A stretch of DNA of 64,000 nt from Lachnospiraceae bacterium (GCA_017556805.1 JAFYMC010000014.1:1-64000); one strand, 5' to 3'; shown: positions 1 through 7,879, numbered from the stretch's first letter. Made by a program: numbers and translations. The notes: generated from the sequence alone by a model not told the origin.

Positions 1-2
1 AG

Positions 3-116
3 GAAAAGGTTACCTATGTTCATATGACCCCGGAAAAGGCAGAAGAAATCGTAGAACAGCACCTGATTCGTGGACAGGTAATGACCCAGTACACCCTCGG
101 TGCAGCAACGAAATAA
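3..116 (+). CDS. C-terminal end of a thioredoxin-like [2Fe-2S] subunit (partial)
   Basis: Only the last 37 residues lie in the window; the reading frame is open to the left edge and ends at TAA 114-116. The tail (YVHMTPEKAEEIVEQHLIRG) resembles the C-terminus of thioredoxin-like 2Fe-2S ferredoxins and NuoE/HydC subunits, where the same helix closes the domain. The same type of segment recurs in the N-terminal domain of the next protein. The gene ends 15 nt before the hydB start with an AAGGAGGAAG ribosome site in the gap, so it is almost certainly co-transcribed. In related hydrogenase operons this position holds a small stand-alone 2Fe-2S protein; I cannot tell that from a true NuoE here. 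Confidence 0.75.
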   Translation, partial: EKVTYVHMTPEKAEEIVEQHLIRGQVMTQYTLGAATK

Positions 117-131
117 GGAGGAAGAAATATT

Positions 132-1928
132 ATGTATCGTTCACATGTATTAGTATGCGGCGGAACCGGTTGTACTTCCTCCGGCAGCCTTCAGATTTTC
201 GATTTATTAAAAGAGGAAATCGCAAAGAACGGCCTTGCTGAAGAAGTTTCCGTAGTACAGACCGGTTGTCACGGTCTCTGTGCTCTCGGCCCGATCGTTA
301 TCGTATATCCGGAAGCAACCTTCTATTCCATGGTGAAGCCGGAGTACATCCCGGAAATCGTTTCCGAGCACCTGTTAAAGGGTCGTATCGTTAAGAAGTA
401 TGTTTACGAAGATACCGTTCAGGAAAATGAGGAGGCTTTAAAGCCGCTTCATGAGACTGACTTCTACAAGAAGCAGCATCGTATCGCTCTTCGTAACTGT
501 GGTGTTATCAATCCGGAGAATATCGAGGAGTACATCGGTACCCGCGGTTATGAGGCACTTGGTAAGGTTCTTACCGAGATGACCCCGGATGATGTTATTA
601 AGTGCATCTTAGATTCCGGCCTTCGCGGACGAGGCGGTGGCGGATTCCCGACCGGTAGAAAGTGGCAGCTGGCAAAGGACCTTGTAAAGGGCGGCCAGAA
701 GTATGTTGCTTGTAACGCCGACGAGGGTGACCCGGGTGCATTCATGGATCGTTCCGTACTTGAGGGCGACCCGCACGCATTAATCGAGGCTATGGCTATC
801 GCAGGTTACGCAATCGGCGCTAACCAGGGTTACATCTACGTTCGTGCAGAGTACCCGATCGCTGTAGATCGTTTGAACATTGCAATCGGCCAGGCTAGAG
901 AATATGGCTTACTCGGTAAGGATATTTTCGGTACCGGCTTTGATTTCGACTTAGAGCTCCGTCTCGGTGCAGGTGCATTCGTATGTGGTGAGGAAACCGC
1001 TCTTATGACCTCCATCGAAGGTAACCGTGGTGAGCCGAAGCCGAGACCGCCGTTCCCGGCTGAAAAGGGTCTCTTCGATAAGCCTACCGTATTAAATAAC
1101 GTAGAAACCTACGCAAATATTCCGCAGATTATCTTAAACGGTGCTGATTGGTTCGCTTCCATGGGTACCGAGAAGAGTAAGGGTACCAAGGTATTCGCTC
1201 TCGGCGGTAAGATTAAGAACACCGGTCTTGTAGAAATCCCGATGGGTACCACCCTTCGTACGGTTGTTGAAGACATCGGTGGCGGCATCCCGAACGGCAA
1301 GAAGTTTAAGGCAGCTCAGACCGGTGGTCCGTCCGGCGGATGTATCCCGGCTGAACACTTCGACGTTCCGATTGACTACGATAACCTCATCGCTCTCGGT
1401 TCCATGATGGGTTCCGGCGGACTTATCGTTATGGACGAAGACAACTGTATGGTTGATATCGCGAAGTTCTTCCTTGAGTTCACCGTTGATGAGTCCTGTG
1501 GTAAGTGTACTCCGTGCCGTATCGGTACCAAGCGTCTCTATGAGATGTTAGATAAGATTACCAAGGGTCAGGCTACTCTTGAGGATCTCGATAAGTTAGA
1601 AGAGCTCTGCTACTACATTAAGGATAACTCTTTATGTGGTCTCGGCCAGACCGCTCCGAACCCGGTACTTTCCACCTTACGTTACTTCAAGGACGAGTAC
1701 ATCGCTCACGTTGTTGAGAAGAGATGTCCGGCCGGCGTATGTAAGGATCTCTTATCCTTCGTTATCGATCCGGATAAGTGTAAGGGTTGTACCCTTTGTG
1801 CTAGACAGTGTCCGGCTGGTGCTATCACCGGTACTGTTAAGGAGCCTCACGTTATCGATACCAGCAAGTGCGTAAAGTGTGGTGCTTGTATCGAAAAGTG
1901 TAAGTTTGGCGCGATTTCTAAGAAGTAA
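132..1928 (+). CDS. hydB: HydB/NuoF-like NADH-oxidising subunit of an [FeFe]-hydrogenase complex
   Basis: 598 aa. In HydABC-type complexes this subunit binds FMN and NAD(H) and passes electrons to or from HydA and ferredoxin in the cytoplasm. Visible parts in order: an N-terminal thioredoxin-like 2Fe-2S domain (Cys9, 14, 46, 50), the NuoF glycine-rich FMN/NADH region (GLRGRGGGGFPTG, about 163-175), the NuoF 4Fe-4S motif CGKCTPC (Cys456, 459, 462, with Cys502), and a C-terminal two-cluster ferredoxin (Cys540/543/546/550 and 580/583/586/590). The fused 2Fe-2S and ferredoxin ends separate it from plain NuoF of complex I. The start has AAGGAGGAAG 9 nt upstream. hydA follows after an unusual 225-nt spacer. 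Codon use is strongly biased, in keeping with high expression. Confidence 0.95.
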   Translation: MYRSHVLVCGGTGCTSSGSLQIFDLLKEEIAKNGLAEEVSVVQTGCHGLCALGPIVIVYPEATFYSMVKPEYIPEIVSEHLLKGRIVKKYVYEDTVQENEEALKPLHETDFYKKQHRIALRNCGVINPENIEEYIGTRGYEALGKVLTEMTPDDVIKCILDSGLRGRGGGGFPTGRKWQLAKDLVKGGQKYVACNADEGDPGAFMDRSVLEGDPHALIEAMAIAGYAIGANQGYIYVRAEYPIAVDRLNIAIGQAREYGLLGKDIFGTGFDFDLELRLGAGAFVCGEETALMTSIEGNRGEPKPRPPFPAEKGLFDKPTVLNNVETYANIPQIILNGADWFASMGTEKSKGTKVFALGGKIKNTGLVEIPMGTTLRTVVEDIGGGIPNGKKFKAAQTGGPSGGCIPAEHFDVPIDYDNLIALGSMMGSGGLIVMDEDNCMVDIAKFFLEFTVDESCGKCTPCRIGTKRLYEMLDKITKGQATLEDLDKLEELCYYIKDNSLCGLGQTAPNPVLSTLRYFKDEYIAHVVEKRCPAGVCKDLLSFVIDPDKCKGCTLCARQCPAGAITGTVKEPHVIDTSKCVKCGACIEKCKFGAISKK

Positions 1929-2153
1929 ATTTCGCTTCGCAGTTGAATATCGAAGAAAACGACTGCGTCAAGTTCACTTGTAAGCAGGAGATTTCTTTGA
2001 TAGGCATTCCTGCGGAGCAGGAAGCACCACAAGATGAACAAAATAACGAACTGCGAAGCAGTGGCAGGCAGCGTAGCTGACTGATTTTGTGAATCGAAGT
2101 GGTAACTGCGAAGATGAACTTGATATCTATTCAAAACGAATTGGAGGTAAAAC
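1929..2153 (+). repeat. Structured spacer with inverted repeats between hydB and hydA
   Basis: This 225-nt gap inside an operon has no credible gene. It holds an 11-bp inverted pair, GCTTCGCAGTT (1934-1944) against AACTGCGAAGC (2049-2059), with a third partial copy AACTGCGAAG at 2104-2113. A 9-bp pair is TCAAGTTCA (1968-1976) against TGAACTTGA (2115-2123). A compact hairpin TTCCTGC-GGA-GCAGGAA lies at 2007-2023. The ribosome site for hydA (GGAGG) lies just outside the repeats. It may be a palindromic repeat insertion or an mRNA processing/stability element. No terminator-type U-run follows the hairpins. Confidence 0.7.
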
Positions 2154-3905
2154 ATGGAAACCGTTACTTTAAAGATTAATGGTATGACTGTTACCGCACC
2201 AAAGGGCGCTACTATCTTAGAGGCAGCAAGAATCGCTCACATCGAGATTCCGACGCTTTGCTACTTAAAGGATATTAACGCAATCGGCGCTTGCCGTATT
2301 TGTGTGGTAGAGGTAAAAGGCGCAAGAAGCCTTGTAGCTTCCTGTGTATACCCGGTAAACGAGGGTATGGAAGTATTCACAAATACTCCTAAGGTATTAG
2401 ATTCCAGAAGAAAGACTTTGGAACTTATTCTTTCCAACCATGACAGAAAGTGTCTCTCCTGCGTACGCAGCGGCAACTGTGAATTACAGAAGCTCTGTAA
2501 GGACTTAAAGGTAGAGTGCGAGAACGTTTATGACGGCGAAGCAAACTCCTACGAGTTAGACGAGAGCGCTGTTCACATGGTTCGTGATAACAACAAGTGT
2601 ATCCTTTGCCGCAGATGTTCTGCTGTCTGTGAAAAGGTACAGGGCGTTGGCGTAATCGGCGCTAACGAGCGTGGTTTCAAGACCAACATTGCATCCGCAT
2701 TCGACATGGGCCTCGGCGATACCGCTTGTGTATCCTGTGGTCAGTGTATCGCTGTATGTCCGACCGGTGCACTTTACGAGAAGGATTCCACCGATGAAGT
2801 TCTCGCTGCAATCGCAGACCCGAACAAGAAGGTATTTGTTCAGGTTGCTCCGGCTGTACGTGCTGCTCTCGGTGAAGAGTTCGGTTACCCGATGGGAACC
2901 GGTGTACAGGGCAAGATGGCTGCTGCACTTCGTCGCATCGGCTTTGATAAGGTATTCGATACCAACTTCTCTGCAGACCTTACCATCATGGAAGAGTCTC
3001 ACGAGTTCCTTGACCGTGTACAGAACGGTGGCGTATTACCGCTCATCACTTCCTGTTCTCCGGGCTGGATCAAGTACTGTGAGCACTACTTCCCGGATAT
3101 GACCGAGAACCTCTCTTCCTGTAAGTCTCCGCAGCAGATGTTCGGTGCTGTGCTTAAGACCTACTACGCTGAGAAGGAAGGCATTGACAAGAACGATATC
3201 GTATCTGTCAGCGTAATGCCGTGTACCGCTAAGAAGTTCGAAATCGGTCGTGACGATCAGAACGCAGCAGGTGTTCCGGATGTTGATATTTCCATCACCA
3301 CCAGAGAGCTTGCTAGACTCATCAAGCGTCTCGGCATCACCTTCAACACCCTTCCGGATGAAGAGTTCGACTCCCCGTTAGGTTCCGGTACCGGTGCTGC
3401 AGTAATCTTCGGTGCTACCGGCGGTGTTATGGAGGCAGCTCTCCGTACCGCAGTTTGGAAGCTTACCGGTGAGAAGGACGGCACTCCGATCGAGTTCACC
3501 GAGGTTCGTGGTACCGAAGGTATCAAGGAAGCTACCTACGAAGTTGCAGGCATGAAGGTTAACGTTGCAGTTGCTTCCGGCCTGAAGAACGCAAAGGAAC
3601 TCCTTACCAAGGTTCAGAACGGCGAAGCTAACTACCACTTCATCGAAATCATGGGTTGCCCGGGTGGTTGTGTAAACGGTGGCGGTCAGCCGCAGGTTGA
3701 CGCATCCGTACGTAACTTCACGGATATCCGTGCCGTACGTGCTAAGGCTCTCTACGATTACGATGCAGCTAACACCCTCCGCTTCTCTCACGAGAATCCG
3801 GATGTGAAGGAGCTTTATAAGAGCTATCTCGGCGAGCCGGGTAGCCACAAGGCTCATGAGCTTCTCCATACGACCTACGTAAAGAGAAAGATTCATAATC
3901 TGTAA
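2154..3905 (+). CDS. hydA: HydA, catalytic [FeFe]-hydrogenase subunit
   Basis: 583 aa. It reduces protons to H2 (or the reverse) at the H-cluster, probably taking electrons from NADH through HydB and from reduced ferredoxin. Domains: plant-type 2Fe-2S (Cys36, 47, 50, 64), His-ligated 4Fe-4S (His96, Cys100, 103, 109), two 4Fe-4S clusters (Cys149/152/155/159 and 192/195/198/202), then the H-cluster domain with L1 TSCSPGW (Cys301), L2 MPCTAKKFE (Cys357) and L3 MGCPGGCVNGGGQP (Cys502, 506). A small-subunit-like C-terminal segment is fused at the end. L1 has a single Cys where the clostridial monomeric enzyme has a Cys pair. A strong terminator follows, so this is the last gene of the operon. Confidence 0.96.
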   Translation: METVTLKINGMTVTAPKGATILEAARIAHIEIPTLCYLKDINAIGACRICVVEVKGARSLVASCVYPVNEGMEVFTNTPKVLDSRRKTLELILSNHDRKCLSCVRSGNCELQKLCKDLKVECENVYDGEANSYELDESAVHMVRDNNKCILCRRCSAVCEKVQGVGVIGANERGFKTNIASAFDMGLGDTACVSCGQCIAVCPTGALYEKDSTDEVLAAIADPNKKVFVQVAPAVRAALGEEFGYPMGTGVQGKMAAALRRIGFDKVFDTNFSADLTIMEESHEFLDRVQNGGVLPLITSCSPGWIKYCEHYFPDMTENLSSCKSPQQMFGAVLKTYYAEKEGIDKNDIVSVSVMPCTAKKFEIGRDDQNAAGVPDVDISITTRELARLIKRLGITFNTLPDEEFDSPLGSGTGAAVIFGATGGVMEAALRTAVWKLTGEKDGTPIEFTEVRGTEGIKEATYEVAGMKVNVAVASGLKNAKELLTKVQNGEANYHFIEIMGCPGGCVNGGGQPQVDASVRNFTDIRAVRAKALYDYDAANTLRFSHENPDVKELYKSYLGEPGSHKAHELLHTTYVKRKIHNL

Positions 3906-3928
3906 GATTTAGCCTTTAAAGGTTTCTG

Positions 3929-3958
3929 AGGGACCGCGCAATGCGCGGTCCCTTTGTT
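3929..3958 (+). terminator. Terminator of the hydrogenase operon
   Basis: An 11-bp perfect stem AGGGACCGCGC / GCGCGGTCCCT with a 3-nt loop, followed by TTGTT, 24 nt after the hydA stop. Confidence 0.9.
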
Positions 3959-3972
3959 ATGCGCGGCTTCCC

Positions 3973-4226
3973 GTTCTTACGATTTGCTCGAAGTTTTCTA
4001 ACGGGTTTGGAACCCGTCTAAATGGTCTTGTTTTTTCACATCGCAACGCTCCGTCAAACTTCCTCTAAGAAAGACTAGGCCGCTCGGGAGCGACCTCGCG
4101 CCCAGTCTTTTCTAAGAGGTGATTTCGACTGCGCTAAGAACGCGGCCCTTCGGGCAAATTCAAAAACAAGACCATTTAGGCGGAACCCAAACCGGCACAT
4201 AAAAGTTCCTAACAAATCGTAAGAAC
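3973..4226. repeat. 254-bp nested palindromic element
   Basis: Three inverted repeats lie one inside another. The outer arms, 3973-3986 and 4213-4226, are a perfect 14-bp match (GTTCTTACGATTTG). The middle arms, 4018-4035 and 4162-4179, are a perfect 18-bp match (CTAAATGGTCTTGTTTTT). The inner arms are 4062-4076 and 4104-4119, 15 bp with one bulge, around a small CGCT-CGGG-AGCG hairpin. Extra hairpins sit in the arms (ACGGGTT-TGG-AACCCGT at 4001-4017 and GCCC-TTC-GGGC at 4145-4155). Sequence between the outer and middle arms is also similar when folded back. It carries no credible protein gene. It could be a miniature inverted-repeat element or a large structured RNA; no target duplication is obvious. 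The remaining non-coding sequence to 4283 shows only a weak ATGCA/TGCAT dyad. Confidence 0.85.
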
Positions 4227-4283
4227 CCGCCACACCCGAGCCGCCGCGCAGATAAAATGCAAGATTACACTGCATTGCCTCTC

Positions 4284-4329
4284 TTCTAAAATAAAAAAGA
4301 GCCTACCCTGATTTACGGCAAGCTCTTTT
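4284..4329 (-). terminator. Terminator of the ECF sigma operon
   Basis: Stem AAAAGAGC (4295-4302) / GCTCTTTT (4322-4329). On the minus strand it is followed by a run of T, 14 nt after the last gene of the operon. Confidence 0.75.
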
Positions 4330-4343
4330 CGCATAATATATTT

Positions 4344-4670
4344 CTATATACCAATATTCCAGTACACCTTAGACGCTTCTATACACACGTCCGCACCCGC
4401 AAGTACCATTACAAGCAGCGTCATGACAAACAACAGAACAATGGCCGCCTTATCATACACGATCTTACTCTTAAAGACATTGGACAGGAGAAGTTCAACT
4501 CCCATTCCAATCAAGATTAGAGGCCACAACCCCAAAATTATTTCATAATCCATAACATCCAAAAGATTGTGAAGCAGCAGCATAGCACCAAACCCCACCA
4601 TACAGAATCCGGATGTAAAGGCTCCGACTCTATGGGTCCGAACAGTCGCCGTATTATTCTCCTTCTCCAT
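4344..4670 (-). CDS. Small membrane protein resembling the LiaI/LiaF transmembrane region
   Basis: 108 aa. Three hydrophobic segments (about 16-36, 41-60 and 75-95) are separated by short charged turns, with no signal peptide or enzymatic motif. The layout resembles the membrane part of LiaI/LiaF-type cell-envelope stress proteins, but I assign no function. Its ATG lies 17 bp inside the 3' end of the preceding membrane-protein gene, so the two are translationally linked. It is the last gene of an operon headed by an ECF sigma factor, which suggests a role in envelope sensing or response. Confidence 0.7.
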   Translation of the reverse strand: MEKENNTATVRTHRVGAFTSGFCMVGFGAMLLLHNLLDVMDYEIILGLWPLILIGMGVELLLSNVFKSKIVYDKAAIVLLFVMTLLVMVLAGADVCIEASKVYWNIGI

Positions 4671-5184
4671 TCAGTTCCTCCTTCTTGCCGGCAATCAACT
4701 TTAATCCTACAATAATAATTACAAGTGCTACCAAAACCTGCGGAACTTCATCCACAAACATATACACTTCTTCCCACATGTGGTCCGGAATCAAATAATA
4801 GATCCATCCCGCAACGGAATGCCATAATTGAGTCACACCATACACGATTAATACAATGGCACCCCATTTCCGTAACGAGGGATTGGTAATTTTAATCTTT
4901 CTTCCCTCCATAAAGGACGTCCATACATACTCATCCGTAAGAGATTGAAACTCCTCCTCGCTACATGCTGCCAGATTTCTGGCGTGAAAGAAGCTGTAAA
5001 ACCAAACCAGCACAGCAAACAAAATAAAAACATCACTTACCCGGAGCGCATAAGGAACTACAAAGCACAATATAAATATTGTCATCAAACTAATGCCTTT
5101 TTTCATGAATCCCATATACATCTCAGCTGCCCCCGGTATTAAGGAACACAAAAACGTCCAGAACTTACCTTTTTTTTGTCTCAT
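4654..5184 (-). CDS. Polytopic membrane protein with a TM2-like N-terminus
   Basis: 176 aa from the ATG at 5184, chosen because AAGGAGG sits 6 nt upstream; a longer frame would begin inside the anti-sigma gene without a ribosome site. The N-terminal stretch (SLIPGAAEMYMGFMKKG) resembles the TM2-domain hairpin motif (PGxGxxYxGxxxKG). About five hydrophobic segments follow, two of them near the C-terminus. It overlaps the next gene by 17 bp and follows the anti-sigma gene by 10 nt. Function unknown; probably an envelope component controlled by the sigma factor encoded two genes upstream. Confidence 0.75.
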   Translation of the reverse strand: MRQKKGKFWTFLCSLIPGAAEMYMGFMKKGISLMTIFILCFVVPYALRVSDVFILFAVLVWFYSFFHARNLAACSEEEFQSLTDEYVWTSFMEGRKIKITNPSLRKWGAIVLIVYGVTQLWHSVAGWIYYLIPDHMWEEVYMFVDEVPQVLVALVIIIVGLKLIAGKKEELNGEGE

Positions 5185-5194
5185 AAAAGCCTCC

Positions 5195-5617
5195 TTATTC
5201 TTTGAATAAATTAAATTTACTGTTATCCGCAAAAATGTTTACGCCACCCAGTACCTTTTCCAGCAATCCCCTGTCATTTAAAGCCTCTTCCTTCGTTTCA
5301 TAACGATTTTGCATCTCAAATTCGTACTTGTGCTCGACGAAATCTTTTTTCTGTGGTTGCAGATCTGATAATTTAGGAAGTAACAGGACAGCCAAAACAG
5401 CTGCCGCAACTGTAGCCAATACTTGGAACCGATATCGCTTATAGGCAATGATTTTTTCTTGTTTTCTTAGCGTTTCCCGTTCCGGAGTTTCCTGCTCCAA
5501 TATTTCCAGAATATCAATCATCAGATCCGGAGGAGCCGATACCAAATCATTTTGTTCCAAATCACAGATTATACGTTCCAAATCTTTATCTGTGAGATAT
5601 TCCATATGTCTTGTCAT
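5195..5617 (-). CDS. Probable anti-sigma factor, single-pass membrane protein
   Basis: 140 aa. The N-terminal cytoplasmic part is acidic and helical (about residues 1-55), one hydrophobic segment lies at about 67-83 (FQVLATVAAAVLAVLLL), and the rest would be extracytoplasmic. The ATG overlaps the sigma-factor stop as ATGA, the usual coupling between an ECF sigma gene and its membrane anti-sigma. There is no zinc-binding HxxxCxxC motif, so it is not a classical ZAS protein. The anti-sigma role is inferred from position and topology. A second in-frame Met (residue 5) is a possible start. Confidence 0.7.
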   Translation of the reverse strand: MTRHMEYLTDKDLERIICDLEQNDLVSAPPDLMIDILEILEQETPERETLRKQEKIIAYKRYRFQVLATVAAAVLAVLLLPKLSDLQPQKKDFVEHKYEFEMQNRYETKEEALNDRGLLEKVLGGVNIFADNSKFNLFKE

Positions 5618-6129
5618 TCACGCAACAACTCCTTTCTATATGATTTCTTTAACAGTTCCCTTGCTCGGCGAATGTGTGTTTTGACAGTATTGATACTCGT
5701 CTGCGAGTTTTCCGCTATTTCTCTCGCTGTTTTTCCTTCCAAAAAATATGCAATTGCCACATCCCGATACGGTGGCGAAAGTGCATTACAACAGACCTGC
5801 AGTTCCTCCAATAGTTCTCTGTTCAGCACATGCCGGAGCGGTTCCTCTCTCTCCGGCGATTCCAGGCAAGGCATCTTTTCTTCCTCCGTCGGCACAGCCT
5901 GTCTGTCCGCCGCCCTTAAGTAGTCGATACATTTGTTACTTGCAATCCTGCACAGCCATGCTTTCTCCGCTTCCACAGAGTGTTGCTCCAGATGTTTATA
6001 AGCCGACAGAAAGGTTTCCTGTGTCAGATCCTCTGCCGTAAAGTAATCTCCTGTCAGCTTGAGGCAGAGGGAGAAAATCAGATTCTGATACTGTTCGATC
6101 AGTCTTATTAATTTGTCTTTGGAATCGAT
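5614..6129 (-). CDS. ECF-type RNA polymerase sigma factor with a non-standard start
   Basis: 171 aa if translation starts at ATC 6129-6127. Sigma region 2 is clear (YFTAEDLTQETFLSAYKHL, with AWLCRIASNKCIDYLR after it) and region 4 has the helix-turn-helix (LSPPYRDVAIAYFLEGKTAREIA...TVKTHIRRARELL). The first ordinary start codon in frame is GTG at 5976, which would delete most of region 2. The frame continues upstream with good sigma-factor sequence to an AAGGAGG site (6139-6145), exactly 9 nt before ATC and with no ATG, GTG or TTG in frame. Either a rare ATC start is used, or the sequence has an indel: one more A in the A5 run at 6129-6133 would join an ATG at 6155. It heads a four-gene envelope-type operon. 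Confidence 0.85.
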   Translation of the reverse strand: MDSKDKLIRLIEQYQNLIFSLCLKLTGDYFTAEDLTQETFLSAYKHLEQHSVEAEKAWLCRIASNKCIDYLRAADRQAVPTEEEKMPCLESPEREEPLRHVLNRELLEELQVCCNALSPPYRDVAIAYFLEGKTAREIAENSQTSINTVKTHIRRARELLKKSYRKELLRE

Positions 6130-6138
6130 TTTTCTCCA

Positions 6139-6163
6139 CCTCCTTCTGCTTTCATATATTATA
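6139..6163 (-). promoter_or_regulatory. Ribosome site and -10 element of the ECF sigma operon
   Basis: On the minus strand TATAAT (6163-6158) is followed after 12 nt by AAGGAGG (6145-6139). Transcription would begin near 6151, giving a very short leader that excludes the ATG at 6155. No good -35 hexamer is visible at 16-18 nt, as might be expected of a promoter with other requirements. Confidence 0.6.
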
Positions 6164-6219
6164 ACGTATCAGTCAATGAAAAGGATTCAATTTTAATTAC
6201 TTTTTCGTCCGACAAAGTA

Positions 6220-6248
6220 TGGACAAAGAAAAAAACATGTGATATTAT
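6220..6248 (+). promoter_or_regulatory. Promoter of the lipoprotein/membrane-protein pair
   Basis: TGGACA (6220-6225), 17-nt spacer, TATTAT (6243-6248). Each hexamer has one mismatch to consensus. It fires away from the ECF sigma operon, so the two units are divergent. Confidence 0.75.
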
Positions 6249-6294
6249 CAAAAATTAGTAATAGCAACAAGTCTTCCGAAAGGAGAATCATCCC

Positions 6295-6927
6295 ATGAAG
6301 TATTTAAAGGTTTTGATAGCAACTTTGTGTTTTTTCATAGCAACAAGCGGATTTACCGGTTGTACTGCATTGGAAAAAGGACTGTCGACCAAAGAAGACG
6401 GTATGACAGAGGATATGCAGTATGGCAAAGAAAACACGAACGAAGAATGTATCGTGATAGAATCTTTTGATTATGACGGAGAATTAATCACCGTGGGATC
6501 GGATGTGGCAGGATACGTCGAATTGCCGGCTCATTATTATTTGTCTTATGAAAAGGAAGAAGAACAAACACTTCGCTATATCGATAAACCCGACAGTACT
6601 GTAGTGTTACTAATGACATATTATCCGATTAATTCTGACTTGGAAGCATCCGCCGCATCGAGCGCAGACTATTTTTATGAAGGTTATAAGAGAGCCGATT
6701 TGTATCCCGAAATTGACCAGGCTTCGGTCAGTAAGACAAAAGTAAAAATTGCAGGCAAAGAGGGATATATGGTTACATACCGTGATTCGGAAACGGGGAC
6801 ATGGTATACGGTCAGTTTAGTTCCATGCACTTCTGACGAAACACTTCGTTCGGTATGGGTTACTTATCCTCCGGAACATGAATATCTGTTGGACATGGTG
6901 ATTTCAACGTATCGTTTTGAAAAATAG
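6295..6927 (+). CDS. Lipoprotein of unknown function
   Basis: 210 aa. A short basic n-region, a hydrophobic core and the lipobox SGFTGC (Cys23) mark a lipoprotein exported by Sec and anchored in the membrane. The mature part has a Glu/Asp-rich N-terminal stretch followed by a mixed alpha/beta domain. I recognise no catalytic motif. An AAAGGAG site lies 10 nt before the ATG. The next gene starts 17 nt downstream, so they form a pair. Divergent placement from an ECF sigma operon makes an envelope role likely but unproven. Confidence 0.75.
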   Translation: MKYLKVLIATLCFFIATSGFTGCTALEKGLSTKEDGMTEDMQYGKENTNEECIVIESFDYDGELITVGSDVAGYVELPAHYYLSYEKEEEQTLRYIDKPDSTVVLLMTYYPINSDLEASAASSADYFYEGYKRADLYPEIDQASVSKTKVKIAGKEGYMVTYRDSETGTWYTVSLVPCTSDETLRSVWVTYPPEHEYLLDMVISTYRFEK

Positions 6928-6943
6928 AAAAGGAAAATCAGAA

Positions 6944-7813
6944 ATGGGTAAAAAAATCGGTATTGCATTAATCAGCTTACTAATGGCTGCTTTGTTTTTT
7001 CTAATTACAAAGAACGATGTATTGGTATTGCTCCATTCCGATAAAGATATTTATCAGGAGCCGGTAGAAAATGTGGAGCAGTTAAAGATTGGTACCTCAA
7101 TCGAAACTGAAATTCCGTTTACATATGGATGTATTTTAGGTAGTGAATCATGGATCGACCGGGGAGACGATGTAAAATATGGTACCAGTCAGGATGTATA
7201 CTATCTGATCCCGATCTATGACGAAAGTGATGATACTTATTTGGCATTAATAAGGGCTGACTTAAACAGCTCCTTACATAGCCGGCTAAAGAAATTAGAA
7301 AAAGACAGTATGGCCTACACAGAAGGTGGAACACGTTCCGCAGTTAAGTTTAAGGGCGGTGTTTATCCTATTGATAAAGAGACTCTTAAGTTGACAAAAG
7401 ATATCTTAGCGGAAGCCGGATTGGTTACGGAACAAAGCATGTCGGATAACTATGTTTTACCTATCTGCTTACGCGAAAGCAATACCGCAAACGGATATAT
7501 CGGAAGTGCTGTATGTGGAGTATGTTTGTTGATCGGAATTATCTTTTTCGCATGGTCATTTGCAAAAGGACCGAAAAACGAAAAAGGTGTATCCTATGCG
7601 TCTCGCTTGAAAGAGTTACGGACATTAGACAATACGGTTGTGGTTAAAATTAACGGCTACAATTTACTCGTTTCAAATATGCAGGATGTAGATAAAGCAG
7701 TTTTTGAAGGAGACATGGAAAAGGCTGTTAAGAAATTAAAAAGTTATCGTGCCAGCCAAGAAGAAGCCGAGAGAATTGCGGCTGAGTGGAAGAATATTGC
7801 TCGCATGCAGTAG
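6944..7813 (+). CDS. Membrane protein of unknown function with two TM segments
   Basis: 289 aa from ATG 6944, preceded by an AAGGAAAA ribosome site; an upstream TTG at 6917 has no such site and would overlap the lipoprotein gene. A first TM segment lies near residues 5-23, then an extracytoplasmic domain of about 160 residues, a second TM segment near 190-208 (GSAVCGVCLLIGIIFFAWSF), and a cytoplasmic tail with a predicted C-terminal helix rich in Lys and Glu. I recognise no family. It follows the lipoprotein gene by 17 nt and probably works with it. Confidence 0.7.
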   Translation: MGKKIGIALISLLMAALFFLITKNDVLVLLHSDKDIYQEPVENVEQLKIGTSIETEIPFTYGCILGSESWIDRGDDVKYGTSQDVYYLIPIYDESDDTYLALIRADLNSSLHSRLKKLEKDSMAYTEGGTRSAVKFKGGVYPIDKETLKLTKDILAEAGLVTEQSMSDNYVLPICLRESNTANGYIGSAVCGVCLLIGIIFFAWSFAKGPKNEKGVSYASRLKELRTLDNTVVVKINGYNLLVSNMQDVDKAVFEGDMEKAVKKLKSYRASQEEAERIAAEWKNIARMQ

Positions 7814-7879
7814 AGCTTCAGCCAAACGAAAAGCACAATCTTTTTAAGCTCTTTCCGGCAGACACAGGGCTTCTTTGTG

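Noticed and set aside
1847-2155. Open frame on the minus strand across the hydB-hydA gap
   Set aside because: It overlaps hydB antisense, has no ribosome site, and its composition follows the inverted repeats.
4075-4275. Open frame within the nested palindrome
   Set aside because: It is created by the palindrome arms; no start signal and no protein-like composition.
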